DNA of 64,000 nt from CAZOVB01 sp046541415 (GTDB lineage: Bacteria > Planctomycetota > Phycisphaerae > SM23-33). The notes under the pieces were generated by a model that had not been told where the DNA came from, did not search any database, and saw only the letters and a list, made by a program, of their open reading frames with translations. The translations under genes and the position numbers were made by a program. Positions 30,180-38,433 of the stretch are shown here, one piece after another. The first letter of the stretch is position 1. Each line of letters starts with the position of its first letter. Location: assembly GCA_046541415.1 (NCBI GenBank), contig JBKHDI010000006.1, positions 38,570 through 102,569 of the forward strand, given 5' to 3'.

Positions 30180-32684
30180 CTAAACGCTCGTGCCCTCGCC
30201 GTTGAGGGTGTTCTCGCCGGACAGGTCGGCGGCCTCGCCTGCCTTGATCGACTCCCAGTCTTCCAGGCTGATCAGGCACTCCCGGGCCTGGGAGCCTTTG
30301 TAGTCGCCGAGGATGCCCGCCTCGGCCATCTGGTCGACGATCCGGCTGGCGCGGGTATAGCCGATCTGCAGCTTGCGTTGCAACAGGGAGACGCTGCCGC
30401 GTTTGGTGGTCAGGATGACTTCCACGGCCTTGTCGAACAGGTCGTCGCGTTCGGCATCGACTTCGCCGGCAGGCCTGGAGTTCAGTCGCATCAGTTCGGT
30501 ATCGAACTTGGGTTCGCCGTGTTTCTTGAGCTGCTTGACCACGCCGCGGATCTCGTTGTCTTCGACGTACGCGCCCTGGCTGCGCAGGACGTTGCTGGTC
30601 CCCGGCTGGAGGAAGAGCATGTCGCCCTGGCCCATGAGCACTTCTGCGCCGTTCTGGTCGAGGATGATGCGGCTTTCCTGTCGGCTGGCAACGCGGAAGC
30701 TGATCCGGCAGGGCATGTTGGATTTGATCAGGCCGGTTACCACGTCGACGCTGGGCCTCTGGGTGGCCAGGACCAGGTGGATTCCCACCGCCCGGGCCTT
30801 CTGGGCGATGCGGATGATGTGCAGCTCGACTTCCTTCGAGCTTGTCATCATCAGGTCGGCCAGTTCGTCGATGATGATCACCTGGTACGGCAGGCGGCTG
30901 GGGATGCGGGCCTGTTCTTCCGGCGTTTCGGCTTCCAGTCGCGCGTAGAGTTCTTTCTCGCTGAGGCGGTTGTAGCCGGCGATATTGCGCACACCGGCCT
31001 CTTTGAGCAGTTCGTAGCGCTCGTCCATTTTCTGGGCGGCCCATTCGAGGATTTCCTCGGCCTTGCGCATGTCGTTGATAATCGGACAGAGCAGGTGCGG
31101 GATGCTCTCGAAGGCGGCCAATTCGACCATCTTCGGGTCGACCAGAATCAGCCGGACCTCTTCGGGCGTCCGTTTGAGCAGCATGGACATGATGATCGCG
31201 TTGATGCAGACGCTCTTGCCCGAGCCGGTGGTCCCGGCCAGGAGCATGTGGGGCATGGCGGCCAGGTCCGCGATGATCGGATCCCCGCTGGCATCCTTGC
31301 CCAGGTAGAGCGGCAGGTGCATCTTCTTGTCGCGTTGGTTGGACATGTCCATCAGCTGGCGGATGCGGACGATCTCGCGGTCGGCGTTGGGTACTTCGAT
31401 ACCCACCGTGTCCTTGCCCGGGATCGGCGAGACGACACGCACGCCGGGCACGGCCAGGGACCGGGCGATGTCGTTGCTGAGGTTGTTGACCTTCGAGACC
31501 TTCACGCCGGGGGCCAACTGCAGCTCGAACATGGTGATGCACGGGCCGGTCATGTGGCCGACGACCTGGGCGTCGACGTTGAAGTTGTCCAGCGTGCTCT
31601 GCAGGACCCGGCTGTTCTGGCTGGCCAGGGTCTGCTGCGACTCGACGTAACCGCCCTTGGGCTCGACCAGCAGGTCCTCGCTGGGCAGCTGATAGTCTTC
31701 CTCGGCCTCGGGGGCCACGCGAGGCTGGCCGGTCTCGGGGGTCGCGACGATGGGCTTGTTTTCCCGCTGGGGCGCCTTTGCCTCGACAAGCTCCACGGCG
31801 GCGGGCTTGTCCGGAGTCGGGTCCGGGGCCTTTTGCTGCTGTTTCTGCTGTTCCTTCTCCAGCTGCCTGGCCTGTTTCTGCTCCTGCTTCTCCTGCCGCT
31901 TCTGTTCGCGATGGAAGCGCTTTTCTTCCTTGCGCCGTTGCCGTTCGGCCGCCTTTTCATCCGCGGGCGCTTCTGGGACCGCCGAGGCGGCAGGAGAACG
32001 CCCAGCCGGGGCCGGCTGGGCCTTGGCCGGAGAGGTCCGGATGCGGGCTGCGGAGATGGCGCTGCCCGCAGCGGCCTGGATCTCGCCGCGACGGGTCCAC
32101 CCCTTGCCCGCCATGCGGACAAAACGCACCAGCAGGTCGTCGGCACCCAGCAGGGCCCCGATGGTGAACATGATCAACACCACCAGCCATCCGCCGGTCG
32201 TGCCGAACCGCGTCAACAGGAAGTGGCCGATACCCGTGCCCAGAACGCCGGCGGAGTCGATCCCCAGCCGGTCCACCCCGGACGGGTCGGACATGTGGGC
32301 CATGGCGCTGAAGGACGAGACGAGAATCACCATGCCGATCACACGCCAGGGAAGATCTTTGACCACCCGCCCGGTGAGCATGATCACCGCAATGGCCGAG
32401 CCGAACAGGGCTGCAACGTACACCCCCGCCCCCAGCCAGTATCGCAAAGCCCAGGCCAACTGGGCCCCCACGCGCCCGGCGGCGTTCTGGACGGGTCTGT
32501 TGGCCGCGTACAGTGTCGGGCTGGGCGGATCGGTCGGGTGGAAGCTCAGCAGGCTCAGCCAGACCAGCAGCACCACCCCGGTCAGCAGGAGCACCAGGCT
32601 GTAACGGACAAACCGGTCGCTGCCCGCCTGGTTGTGGCTGTCGCTGTCGGCCTGTGTCTGTGAAATCTGTTTCTGCTTCGTCAT
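30180..32684 (-). CDS. ftsK: FtsK/SpoIIIE DNA translocase
   Basis: An 834-residue FtsK. Four N-terminal transmembrane segments (about residues 27-170) are followed by a Lys/Glu/Gln-rich coiled linker (about 225-290). The motor follows: Walker A LLAGTTGSGKSV near residue 485, Walker B VIIIDELADLMM near 605. The C-terminal gamma winged-helix domain carries LLQRKLQIGYTRASRIVDQM. It pumps DNA at the division septum and activates XerCD at dif. A Xer-type recombinase is in the same window at 54.9 kb. Confidence 0.95.
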   Translation of the reverse strand: MTKQKQISQTQADSDSHNQAGSDRFVRYSLVLLLTGVVLLVWLSLLSFHPTDPPSPTLYAANRPVQNAAGRVGAQLAWALRYWLGAGVYVAALFGSAIAVIMLTGRVVKDLPWRVIGMVILVSSFSAMAHMSDPSGVDRLGIDSAGVLGTGIGHFLLTRFGTTGGWLVVLIMFTIGALLGADDLLVRFVRMAGKGWTRRGEIQAAAGSAISAARIRTSPAKAQPAPAGRSPAASAVPEAPADEKAAERQRRKEEKRFHREQKRQEKQEQKQARQLEKEQQKQQQKAPDPTPDKPAAVELVEAKAPQRENKPIVATPETGQPRVAPEAEEDYQLPSEDLLVEPKGGYVESQQTLASQNSRVLQSTLDNFNVDAQVVGHMTGPCITMFELQLAPGVKVSKVNNLSNDIARSLAVPGVRVVSPIPGKDTVGIEVPNADREIVRIRQLMDMSNQRDKKMHLPLYLGKDASGDPIIADLAAMPHMLLAGTTGSGKSVCINAIIMSMLLKRTPEEVRLILVDPKMVELAAFESIPHLLCPIINDMRKAEEILEWAAQKMDERYELLKEAGVRNIAGYNRLSEKELYARLEAETPEEQARIPSRLPYQVIIIDELADLMMTSSKEVELHIIRIAQKARAVGIHLVLATQRPSVDVVTGLIKSNMPCRISFRVASRQESRIILDQNGAEVLMGQGDMLFLQPGTSNVLRSQGAYVEDNEIRGVVKQLKKHGEPKFDTELMRLNSRPAGEVDAERDDLFDKAVEVILTTKRGSVSLLQRKLQIGYTRASRIVDQMAEAGILGDYKGSQARECLISLEDWESIKAGEAADLSGENTLNGEGTSV

Positions 32685-32754
32685 CCGTAACGACCCTCAC
32701 CCGCCATCCTGGCGGGACGGTTTTTCCAGTTCGTACTGCCTCGGCCCGGTCGGC

Positions 32755-33207
32755 TCAGACGCCGGTGTGGCCGAACCCTCCAGCGCCCCGGAGCGTCTGG
32801 TCGAGCTGCTCGACCGCCAGGACCTGTGCCTGGCAGACCGGGGCGATGACCATCTGGGCGACCCGCATGCCGCGTGTCACGACGAACGATTCGTCACCGA
32901 AGTTCGCCAGGATCACGCAGACCTCGCCGCGGTAATCGGCGTCGATTGTCCCCGGCGAGTTCGGCAGGATCAGCCCGTGCTTGATCGCCAGTCCGCTGCG
33001 GGGACGCACCTGGGCCTCGTACCCCGGCGGCAGGGCCATGCGGAACCCGCAGGGCACCAGGGCCCGGGCCCCCGGCTCGATGGTCACATCATCCACGCAC
33101 GCCGCCCGGAGGTCCATCCCGGCTGCATGCTCGGACATGTACTGCGGCAGGGGGACGTCCTGGCAGTCGGCAAGGCGCTGTATCTGTAGTTGTATCGGCT
33201 GTTGCAC
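32755..33207 (-). CDS. dut: dUTP diphosphatase
   Basis: A 150-residue trimeric-type dUTPase. The five motifs are visible: AAGMDLRAA, VRPRSGLAIKHGL, NSPGTIDADYRGE, RGMRVAQMVI and GAGGFGHTGV. It hydrolyses dUTP to dUMP and diphosphate, keeping uracil out of DNA. I chose the GTG at 33207 because GGAG lies eight bases upstream and the product then has a normal N-terminus (MQQPIQLQIQRL); a longer frame to 33258 adds an unlikely extension. Confidence 0.95.
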   Translation of the reverse strand: MQQPIQLQIQRLADCQDVPLPQYMSEHAAGMDLRAACVDDVTIEPGARALVPCGFRMALPPGYEAQVRPRSGLAIKHGLILPNSPGTIDADYRGEVCVILANFGDESFVVTRGMRVAQMVIAPVCQAQVLAVEQLDQTLRGAGGFGHTGV

Positions 33208-33322
33208 GAAATTCGCTCCAGTGCATCTGCCCCTTCCGGGGCCGGCTGCGGCCGTCAATCGGGCTGCACAGTGTACCGGCTCGGCCCTGTCTTGGCCAGC
33301 GCGGAAGCGCGTGCCTGCCGAT

Positions 33323-33946
33323 TCAAGGCAGGCAGGCAGCGAGGATTGCCCGGGCCAGTTCGGTCTTGTCTCGACGGGCCCAGGGCAGGACCGGACCTTC
33401 GGGGCCCAGCATGCAGGCCTCGGAGTCTGCCGATTCCATCGCGGCTGGGGGATTGACGACCACCCAGTCGGCGCCTTTGGCGTGCATTTCGGCCCGAGCC
33501 TTGGCTTGGGCGGCTTGGGCGGGGCCGTCTTCGACAGCGAAGGCGACGATCCGCTGGTCGGGGCGTTTGCGCCCGGCCAGGCCGCCCAGCAGGTCCGCTG
33601 TGGGCGTAAGCTCCAGGGTGATATGCCCAGCCTTGCGGGATATCTTGCGGTCCCTGGGCCCGGCGACGGTGAAGTCCCCCACCGCCGCTGCCATCACCAG
33701 CAGGTCGCAGGTGTGAAAGTGTTCGTCCAGGGCGGCCTGGAGATCGCCCACGGTGACGAAGGGGACCAGTTTGACGCCCTCCGGTGGTTGGGCACAGACC
33801 GGGCCGGACAGCAGCGTCACGGCATGGCCGGCCTCGACGGCGGCAGCGGCGACTGCATAGCCCATCCGCCCCGACGAGCCGTTGGAAATGTAGCGAACCG
33901 GATCGATATATTCGCGGGTCGGACCCGCGGTAATCAGCAGATTCAT
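33323..33946 (-). CDS. coaB: Phosphopantothenate-cysteine ligase (stand-alone CoaB)
   Basis: A 207-residue CoaB domain without CoaC. The N-terminal ITAGPTREYIDPVRYISNGS is the family signature; the CoaB catalytic AAAVGDFTV segment near residue 88 and KISRKAGHITLELTPTADLL follow. It joins cysteine to phosphopantothenate in coenzyme A synthesis. In most bacteria this is fused to CoaC as CoaBC (Dfp); here the decarboxylase is a separate gene 140 bases upstream on the same strand. Confidence 0.92.
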   Translation of the reverse strand: MNLLITAGPTREYIDPVRYISNGSSGRMGYAVAAAAVEAGHAVTLLSGPVCAQPPEGVKLVPFVTVGDLQAALDEHFHTCDLLVMAAAVGDFTVAGPRDRKISRKAGHITLELTPTADLLGGLAGRKRPDQRIVAFAVEDGPAQAAQAKARAEMHAKGADWVVVNPPAAMESADSEACMLGPEGPVLPWARRDKTELARAILAACLP

Positions 33947-34086
33947 GCTGCCAACCTACAGGCTGGGCCCGTCACTAGCAATGACCTGCGGAGTGCGTCC
34001 GGCCCCGGAAGAGGGTTGGCAGCACGCATCCAACCCATCTGCTCCGGGCAGAACTGAGCCCAGAGAGTGCAGAATTCGAAAACGGA

Positions 34087-34656
34087 TCAGTCGAGGATGT
34101 CGACGATCGCCTGGAGGATTTCGGCCGGTTCCGCCATACGGCCTGGGCCGACGGTCTCGCAGGCCAGGCGCCCGGCATTGGGCCCGACCAGGTGCACGCC
34201 GCGATCGGCCAGGGTCTTCAGGTTCGCCTGGGTGGCCGGGGCTTGGTACATGCGGGTGTTCATCGCCGGTGCGACAAGGATCTCGCAGGCCCCGCAGGCC
34301 GACAGGGCCATCGTCGAGATCAGGTCATCGGCGATCCCGCAGGCCATCTTGGCCAGGATATTCGCGGTCGCCGGGGCAATGACCATGATCTCAGCCCGCT
34401 CGGTCAGGCTGATGTGCTGGCTGGTGAAGTCCTCGCTGGACTGCCACAGGCTCGTGTAGACCCGTCTGCGTGTCAGGGCCTGGAAGGTGGCCGGTTGGAT
34501 GAACTCCATGGCCGAGCTGCTCAGCGCGGCGGTGACCCCTGCCCCGGCCTGGACGAGTTTGCTGGCCAGGTCGGCGGACTTGTAGCAGGCGATCCCGCCG
34601 GTAACACACAGCAGGATCTCCCGTCGATGGAGGGGTTTGTCCGGATCGCCCGTCAT
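34087..34656 (-). CDS. coaC: Phosphopantothenoylcysteine decarboxylase (stand-alone CoaC)
   Basis: A 189-residue flavoprotein. ILLCVTGGIACYKSADLASK near residue 14 binds FMN phosphate; VIAPATANILAKMACGIADD is near 92 and the active-site APAMNTRMY near 130. It decarboxylates phosphopantothenoylcysteine to phosphopantetheine. Family proteins with a separate CoaB exist in several phyla. It is followed by coaB and preceded by rpoZ and gmk, an order that resembles gmk-rpoZ-coaBC clusters. Confidence 0.92.
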   Translation of the reverse strand: MTGDPDKPLHRREILLCVTGGIACYKSADLASKLVQAGAGVTAALSSSAMEFIQPATFQALTRRRVYTSLWQSSEDFTSQHISLTERAEIMVIAPATANILAKMACGIADDLISTMALSACGACEILVAPAMNTRMYQAPATQANLKTLADRGVHLVGPNAGRLACETVGPGRMAEPAEILQAIVDILD

Positions 34657-34679
34657 CGCAGTTCCGGCAGCGGCGGGGC

Positions 34680-34910
34680 TCAGCCCAGTTCGCCGGGCCT
34701 GGCCACGTCGGAGGTCTCGTAGTCGATGGCGATCTTGTCTTCCAGGATCTCCTGGATAACCACTTCCATCTCCGTCATGCCCTTCTTGCGGTCGACCAGC
34801 GGACGGGCGCCCTGCATCAATTCGACCAGGCGTTTCTGGATCAGGGCGGTCAGCTTGAAACGTCCACCGACCTTCTCAACGATCTCTTCGCTCTTAAGTG
34901 CTTCAATCAT
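34680..34910 (-). CDS. rpoZ: RNA polymerase omega subunit
   Basis: A 76-residue small protein starting MIEALKSEEIVEKVGGRFKL. The conserved KVGGRFKLTALIQKRLVEL and the ARPLVDRK segment are those of omega; the acidic C-terminal stretch follows. Omega binds the beta' subunit of RNA polymerase. AGGAG lies 11 bases before the ATG. The gene overlaps the 3' end of gmk by eight bases, and gmk-rpoZ neighbours are common in bacteria, which supports the call. Confidence 0.88.
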   Translation of the reverse strand: MIEALKSEEIVEKVGGRFKLTALIQKRLVELMQGARPLVDRKKGMTEMEVVIQEILEDKIAIDYETSDVARPGELG

Positions 34911-35502
34911 CTGTTTGTTGGCTCCTGTGACGAATGATTTCCATGGTATCCAGCACGGCCTGTTCAAGCCGGTCGTTGACGATCTCGGCATCGAAGATCC
35001 CGCTTTCCCGGGCCCGGGCCAGTTCGCTGCGTGCCCGGGAGAGGCGTTGCTGGAGTTTGTCTTCCGATTCGGTTTTTCTACCCCGCAGGCGCTTCTCGAG
35101 TTCGTCCTCATCCGGCGGGACGATCAGCAGCAGCAGCGCGTCGGGCAGTGATTCATGTATCTGTTCGGCGCCCTGGACGTCGACGTCCATCACGATCGTC
35201 TTGCCGCGGGCCCGGGCCTGGCGGACCGGTCCGGCGGGCGTTCCGTAATACTCGCCGTACACCTGGGCCCATTCCAGCATATCGCCGGATTCGACCTTTT
35301 CCATAAACTCCTGTTTGGACAGGAAGTAATAGTCGACCCCGTCTGTCTCGCCCCCACGAGGCTGGCGGGTGGTCGCCGAGATGCTGAATTCGCATTCCAT
35401 CCGCTTGCGGACCTCGGAGAGGATGGTGCTCTTGCCCACCCCGCTGGGGCCGGTGGCTACCACGGCCAGGCCCGCTGCGTTGGTGTCTGTCGCAGGGGTC
35501 AC
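34903..35502 (-). CDS. gmk: Guanylate kinase
   Basis: A 199-residue guanylate kinase of normal length. The P-loop GPSGVGKST is near residue 18, the GMP-binding SISATTRQPRGGETDGVDYYF near 41 (given in full family order but shortened here as TTRQPR and GVDYYF) and DVDVQGAEQI near 102. It phosphorylates GMP to GDP. Its start overlaps the yicC stop by four bases and its end overlaps rpoZ, so the three genes are probably one operon. Confidence 0.96.
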   Translation of the reverse strand: MTPATDTNAAGLAVVATGPSGVGKSTILSEVRKRMECEFSISATTRQPRGGETDGVDYYFLSKQEFMEKVESGDMLEWAQVYGEYYGTPAGPVRQARARGKTIVMDVDVQGAEQIHESLPDALLLLIVPPDEDELEKRLRGRKTESEDKLQQRLSRARSELARARESGIFDAEIVNDRLEQAVLDTMEIIRHRSQQTDD

Positions 35503-36380
35503 TCGGCGTTCTGTACCTGTTCCTTGATCCGGTCGATGGCGGTCTTGATTTCCACCACGGCCCGGCCGATCTCGGCGTCGTTGGCCTTGGAGGCGATGGT
35601 ATTGGCCTCGCGGAGCATCTCCTGTGCGATAAAGTCCAACTTGCGTCCGACGGCGTCGCCCCCATCGAGCGCCTGGCGGAACTGCTCGATGTGCCCGTCG
35701 AGCCGGGCGATCTCTTCGGCGATGTCGCTGCGTTCGGCGAAAATCGCCACCTCCCGGGCCAGGGTGTCCTGGTCGATCGACAGGCGGGCCTGCTTGATCA
35801 ACTCATTGACGCGGGTGCTCAGGCGATCGTGATAGTCCTGGATTACGCCCGGGGCACGCTTCTTGACCCCTTCCAGTTGCCAATCGATCGCCTGACACTG
35901 GCCCAGCAGCACGTCGCGGAGGGCTGCGCCTTCCTTCTCGCGCATGTCGATCAGCCCGTCGATGGCCTGGTCGACCAGGCCCAGCAGCGCGTCGATCGAT
36001 TCGAGGATGATCTCCTCGACGGCGGGAGGCTCGCAGACGCCGGGCAGTTCGAGCATCGAGGCCAGGTCGATCCGGGCGGCGGGGTCGGCTTCGGCCTGGA
36101 CGTTCCGCAACTGCTGCAGGTAGCTGTCCAGGACCTTGTGATTGACGCGATAGGCACCGGCGTCCTCGCTGAGGCGCATCCGCACCGTTACCGTCACCGT
36201 GCCGCGCTGCACGCGTCCGCTGAGGCGTTTTTCGATCCGCGGCTCGGCGGCCTGGCAGCTTTCCGGCAGCTTGATGTTGGTCTTGAGGTACCGGTTGTTG
36301 ACCGAACGGACCTCGACGGAATATTGGATGGTTCCGGCCTGACCCGATGCCGAGCCGAACCCGGTCATGCTGCGCAGCAT
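35499..36380 (-). CDS. yicC: YicC-family endoribonuclease-like protein
   Basis: A 293-residue YicC protein. The N-terminus MLRSMTGFGSASG is the family hallmark; VEVRSVNNRYL follows near residue 23 and the C-terminus has QEMLREANTIASKANDAEI. E. coli YicC is reported to act on RNA as an endoribonuclease. It is typically next to gmk, as here, with a four-base overlap. Confidence 0.93.
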   Translation of the reverse strand: MLRSMTGFGSASGQAGTIQYSVEVRSVNNRYLKTNIKLPESCQAAEPRIEKRLSGRVQRGTVTVTVRMRLSEDAGAYRVNHKVLDSYLQQLRNVQAEADPAARIDLASMLELPGVCEPPAVEEIILESIDALLGLVDQAIDGLIDMREKEGAALRDVLLGQCQAIDWQLEGVKKRAPGVIQDYHDRLSTRVNELIKQARLSIDQDTLAREVAIFAERSDIAEEIARLDGHIEQFRQALDGGDAVGRKLDFIAQEMLREANTIASKANDAEIGRAVVEIKTAIDRIKEQVQNAE

Positions 36381-36398
36381 GTTTGCCTTTCTGCCTTC

Positions 36399-37511
36399 TC
36401 AGGCGGCCTGGCGGAGCAACCCGGGCATGAGCGACTGCTCGTCGTCCTCAACCGGCTGGTCGGGCTGCTCGTCGTCCTGGCCGTTGCCGTCGTCGGCCTC
36501 CGGCTGGTCGGTATCGTTGGTGTCCTCGGTCTCCGTGCCGTTGCCGGCAGCAGGCTGCTTGGCCTGGAACGCGGCCGTGGTCACCGCGGAGGGTTTGTGG
36601 CCCTCGGCGTAGACGATGGCCTTGACGGTCGTTCCCGGCTGGACAGTAATCGGCCCTTCGTAGATCTGGGCGTTCTGGTCGGGCGTCGAGCCGTCGAGCG
36701 TGTAATGGATTCGGGCGTTTTCGGTCTCGCTGCTGATCGTCAGTTCTACCGGCTCGGCAATCTCCCCGCCGACGGGGCTGAAGGCAGCCTCGGCCGCGGT
36801 GGGAACGGCCCGTTTGAAGGTAATGCTGCGGACGTCCGAGGGTTCGAATCCGCGATAGTGAGCCTGGATGCGGAGTGTCCGGGTGGTCTGTCCGTCCGGG
36901 AAGGTCAGGTCGTTGAGGCTCCTGCCCTGCATCACCTGCGTATCGCTGAGCTCCTGTCCGTCCCAGGCGTACTGGATGGTGGTGCGCGGCATGGGGCTGA
37001 GGATGCGGACGTCAAAGCCGTCGGGCACTTCCACAGTGCCTTCGGTCAGGACGCGGGTATTGTCGCCACTTCCGATGATGAAACTGGGGGCGGGGACTTT
37101 CGTATCCTTCGGACGGAAGGTGTAGGTCGCCACCGAAGCGATCAGCAGGAACAGGGCTGTAAGGACGATCGTCACGACCGTCCAGGCGTCGCCGGTCTTG
37201 GTACCGAAGGCGCTGTTGCCCGCCCCGCCGAAAGCGGCACCGAGTCCGCCGCCACGGCCCTTTTGCAGCAGCACGGCGGCAATCAGGGCCAGGCAGACCA
37301 GCAGGAACAGAACGCCCAGGAGCCATCGCATTCGCATCGAGGCGGCCAGGGCGATCAGGCCCAGTATGATCGCCAGGATAATCAGCACGGTGGTCATCAC
37401 CCCACCGTAGCGGGCGCGGGGGGCCTGGGCCTGCGGGCGGGTCCTGGCGGTCTTGGCCAAGGCCGCCAGGAAGGGCACCAGTACGATCAACAGTCCGAAA
37501 AGGTATGCCAT
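36399..37511 (-). CDS. secG: SecG-like translocase subunit fused to CHB_HEX/Fn3-associated repeats
   Basis: A 370-residue protein. The SecG core is at about residues 59-130: VCLALIAAVLLQKGRGGGLG, then FGGAGNSAFGTKTGDAW and a second span. Two further spans precede it (about 1-20 and 39-58). After residue 130 there are two beta-sandwich repeats of the CHB_HEX_C/Fn3_assoc type, the second with IHYTLDGSTPDQ, GPITVQPGTTVKAIVY and EGHKPSAV. An acidic, Asp/Glu/Gln-rich tail follows. SecG is normally 70-110 residues, so this is a fusion. SecG termini face the periplasm, so the added domain should be periplasmic. Start at 37511 chosen; 37397 is an alternative. Confidence 0.8.
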   Translation of the reverse strand: MAYLFGLLIVLVPFLAALAKTARTRPQAQAPRARYGGVMTTVLIILAIILGLIALAASMRMRWLLGVLFLLVCLALIAAVLLQKGRGGGLGAAFGGAGNSAFGTKTGDAWTVVTIVLTALFLLIASVATYTFRPKDTKVPAPSFIIGSGDNTRVLTEGTVEVPDGFDVRILSPMPRTTIQYAWDGQELSDTQVMQGRSLNDLTFPDGQTTRTLRIQAHYRGFEPSDVRSITFKRAVPTAAEAAFSPVGGEIAEPVELTISSETENARIHYTLDGSTPDQNAQIYEGPITVQPGTTVKAIVYAEGHKPSAVTTAAFQAKQPAAGNGTETEDTNDTDQPEADDGNGQDDEQPDQPVEDDEQSLMPGLLRQAA

Positions 37512-37570
37512 GGCTTTGCTCTCGATGGCCGCCGTTTCCGGCGGGTTCGTTTCCCTGTCAGGTTCAGATG

Positions 37571-37595
37571 GCCCGGGCCCGCGCTGGGCCCGGGC
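37571..37595 (-). terminator. GC-rich hairpin between tpiA and secG
   Basis: GCCCGGGCCC and its exact complement GGGCCCGGGC form a ten-base stem with loop GCGCT, just after the tpiA stop on the minus strand. There is no T-tract after it, so it may pause or protect the RNA rather than end it. Confidence 0.4.
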
Positions 37596-37610
37596 AGGTT
37601 ATCCTATCGG

Positions 37611-38381
37611 TTATTCGCTCTCGGGCAGTGCAGCTTCCACAATGCCTGCGAAGTCATCGGCCTTGAGGCTCGCTCCGCCGACCAATGCGCCGTCGACGTC
37701 TTCCTGGCCCAGCAGTTCGCCTGCGTTGGAGGGCTTGACCGAGCCGCCGTACTGGATCCGGGTCGCACCGGCGACGTCGCCGTCGTACAACTCGCCCAGC
37801 AGGGCGCGGATTTTGGAGTGGACTTCCTGGGCCTGCGCGGGCGTGGCGGTCTCGCCCGTGCCGATTGCCCAGACGGGTTCGTAGGCGATGGTCACGTTGG
37901 CCATTGCGGCCGCTGAGACGCCCTCCAGCCCGACCTTGACCTGCTTGTTGACCACGTCCATGGTCTTGTCGCTCTTGCGTTCTTCCAGCAGTTCGCCGAC
38001 GCAGAGGATGACCTTCAGGTCGGAAGAAAGGGCCTTGAGGACCTTCTTGTTGATCAGTTCGTCGGATTCGCCGATCACGTGGCGCCGCTCGGAGTGGCCC
38101 AGGATTACATATTCCGTGCCGACGTCCTTGAGCTGGGCGGCAGAGATTTCGCCGGTGTACGCGCCGTTGTCTTCGTGCCACATGTTCTGGGCGGCCACGG
38201 AGATCTTCGTGCCGACCAGGGTGGCCGCCACGTCGGCGATGTGCAGCGAGACCGGGGCGACGGCCAGGTCGATCTGCTCGGTCGAGCCGATCTTCATGGA
38301 CAACTGGCGGGCCAGGTCGGTCGCGCCGGACTTGTCGAGGTTCATTTTCCAGTTTCCGGCAATAAACAGCTTGCGGGACAT
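37611..38381 (-). CDS. tpiA: Triosephosphate isomerase
   Basis: A 256-residue TIM of normal length. Catalytic residues are visible: Lys in AGNWKMN near residue 12, His in LGHSERR near 98 and Glu in AYEPVWAIGTG near 168; the phosphate-binding YGGSV is near 212. It interconverts dihydroxyacetone phosphate and glyceraldehyde 3-phosphate in glycolysis. tpiA followed by secG is a widespread gene order. Confidence 0.97.
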   Translation of the reverse strand: MSRKLFIAGNWKMNLDKSGATDLARQLSMKIGSTEQIDLAVAPVSLHIADVAATLVGTKISVAAQNMWHEDNGAYTGEISAAQLKDVGTEYVILGHSERRHVIGESDELINKKVLKALSSDLKVILCVGELLEERKSDKTMDVVNKQVKVGLEGVSAAAMANVTIAYEPVWAIGTGETATPAQAQEVHSKIRALLGELYDGDVAGATRIQYGGSVKPSNAGELLGQEDVDGALVGGASLKADDFAGIVEAALPESE

Positions 38382-38433
38382 TTTAGCTCCTTCTTGAGAT
38401 TATCTGTTGATTGTCTGGCAGACGTCTGCCGCC

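Noticed and set aside
30105..32663. An 852-residue open frame on the plus strand
   Set aside because: Antisense to ftsK, whose motor motifs and domain order are clear. The plus frame has His/Asp/Leu-rich shadow composition.
33948..34022. Nine-base inverted repeat CTGCCAACC/GGTTGGCAG in the coaC-coaB gap
   Set aside because: The arms are 57 bases apart with little pairing between; a chance match is likely at this length.
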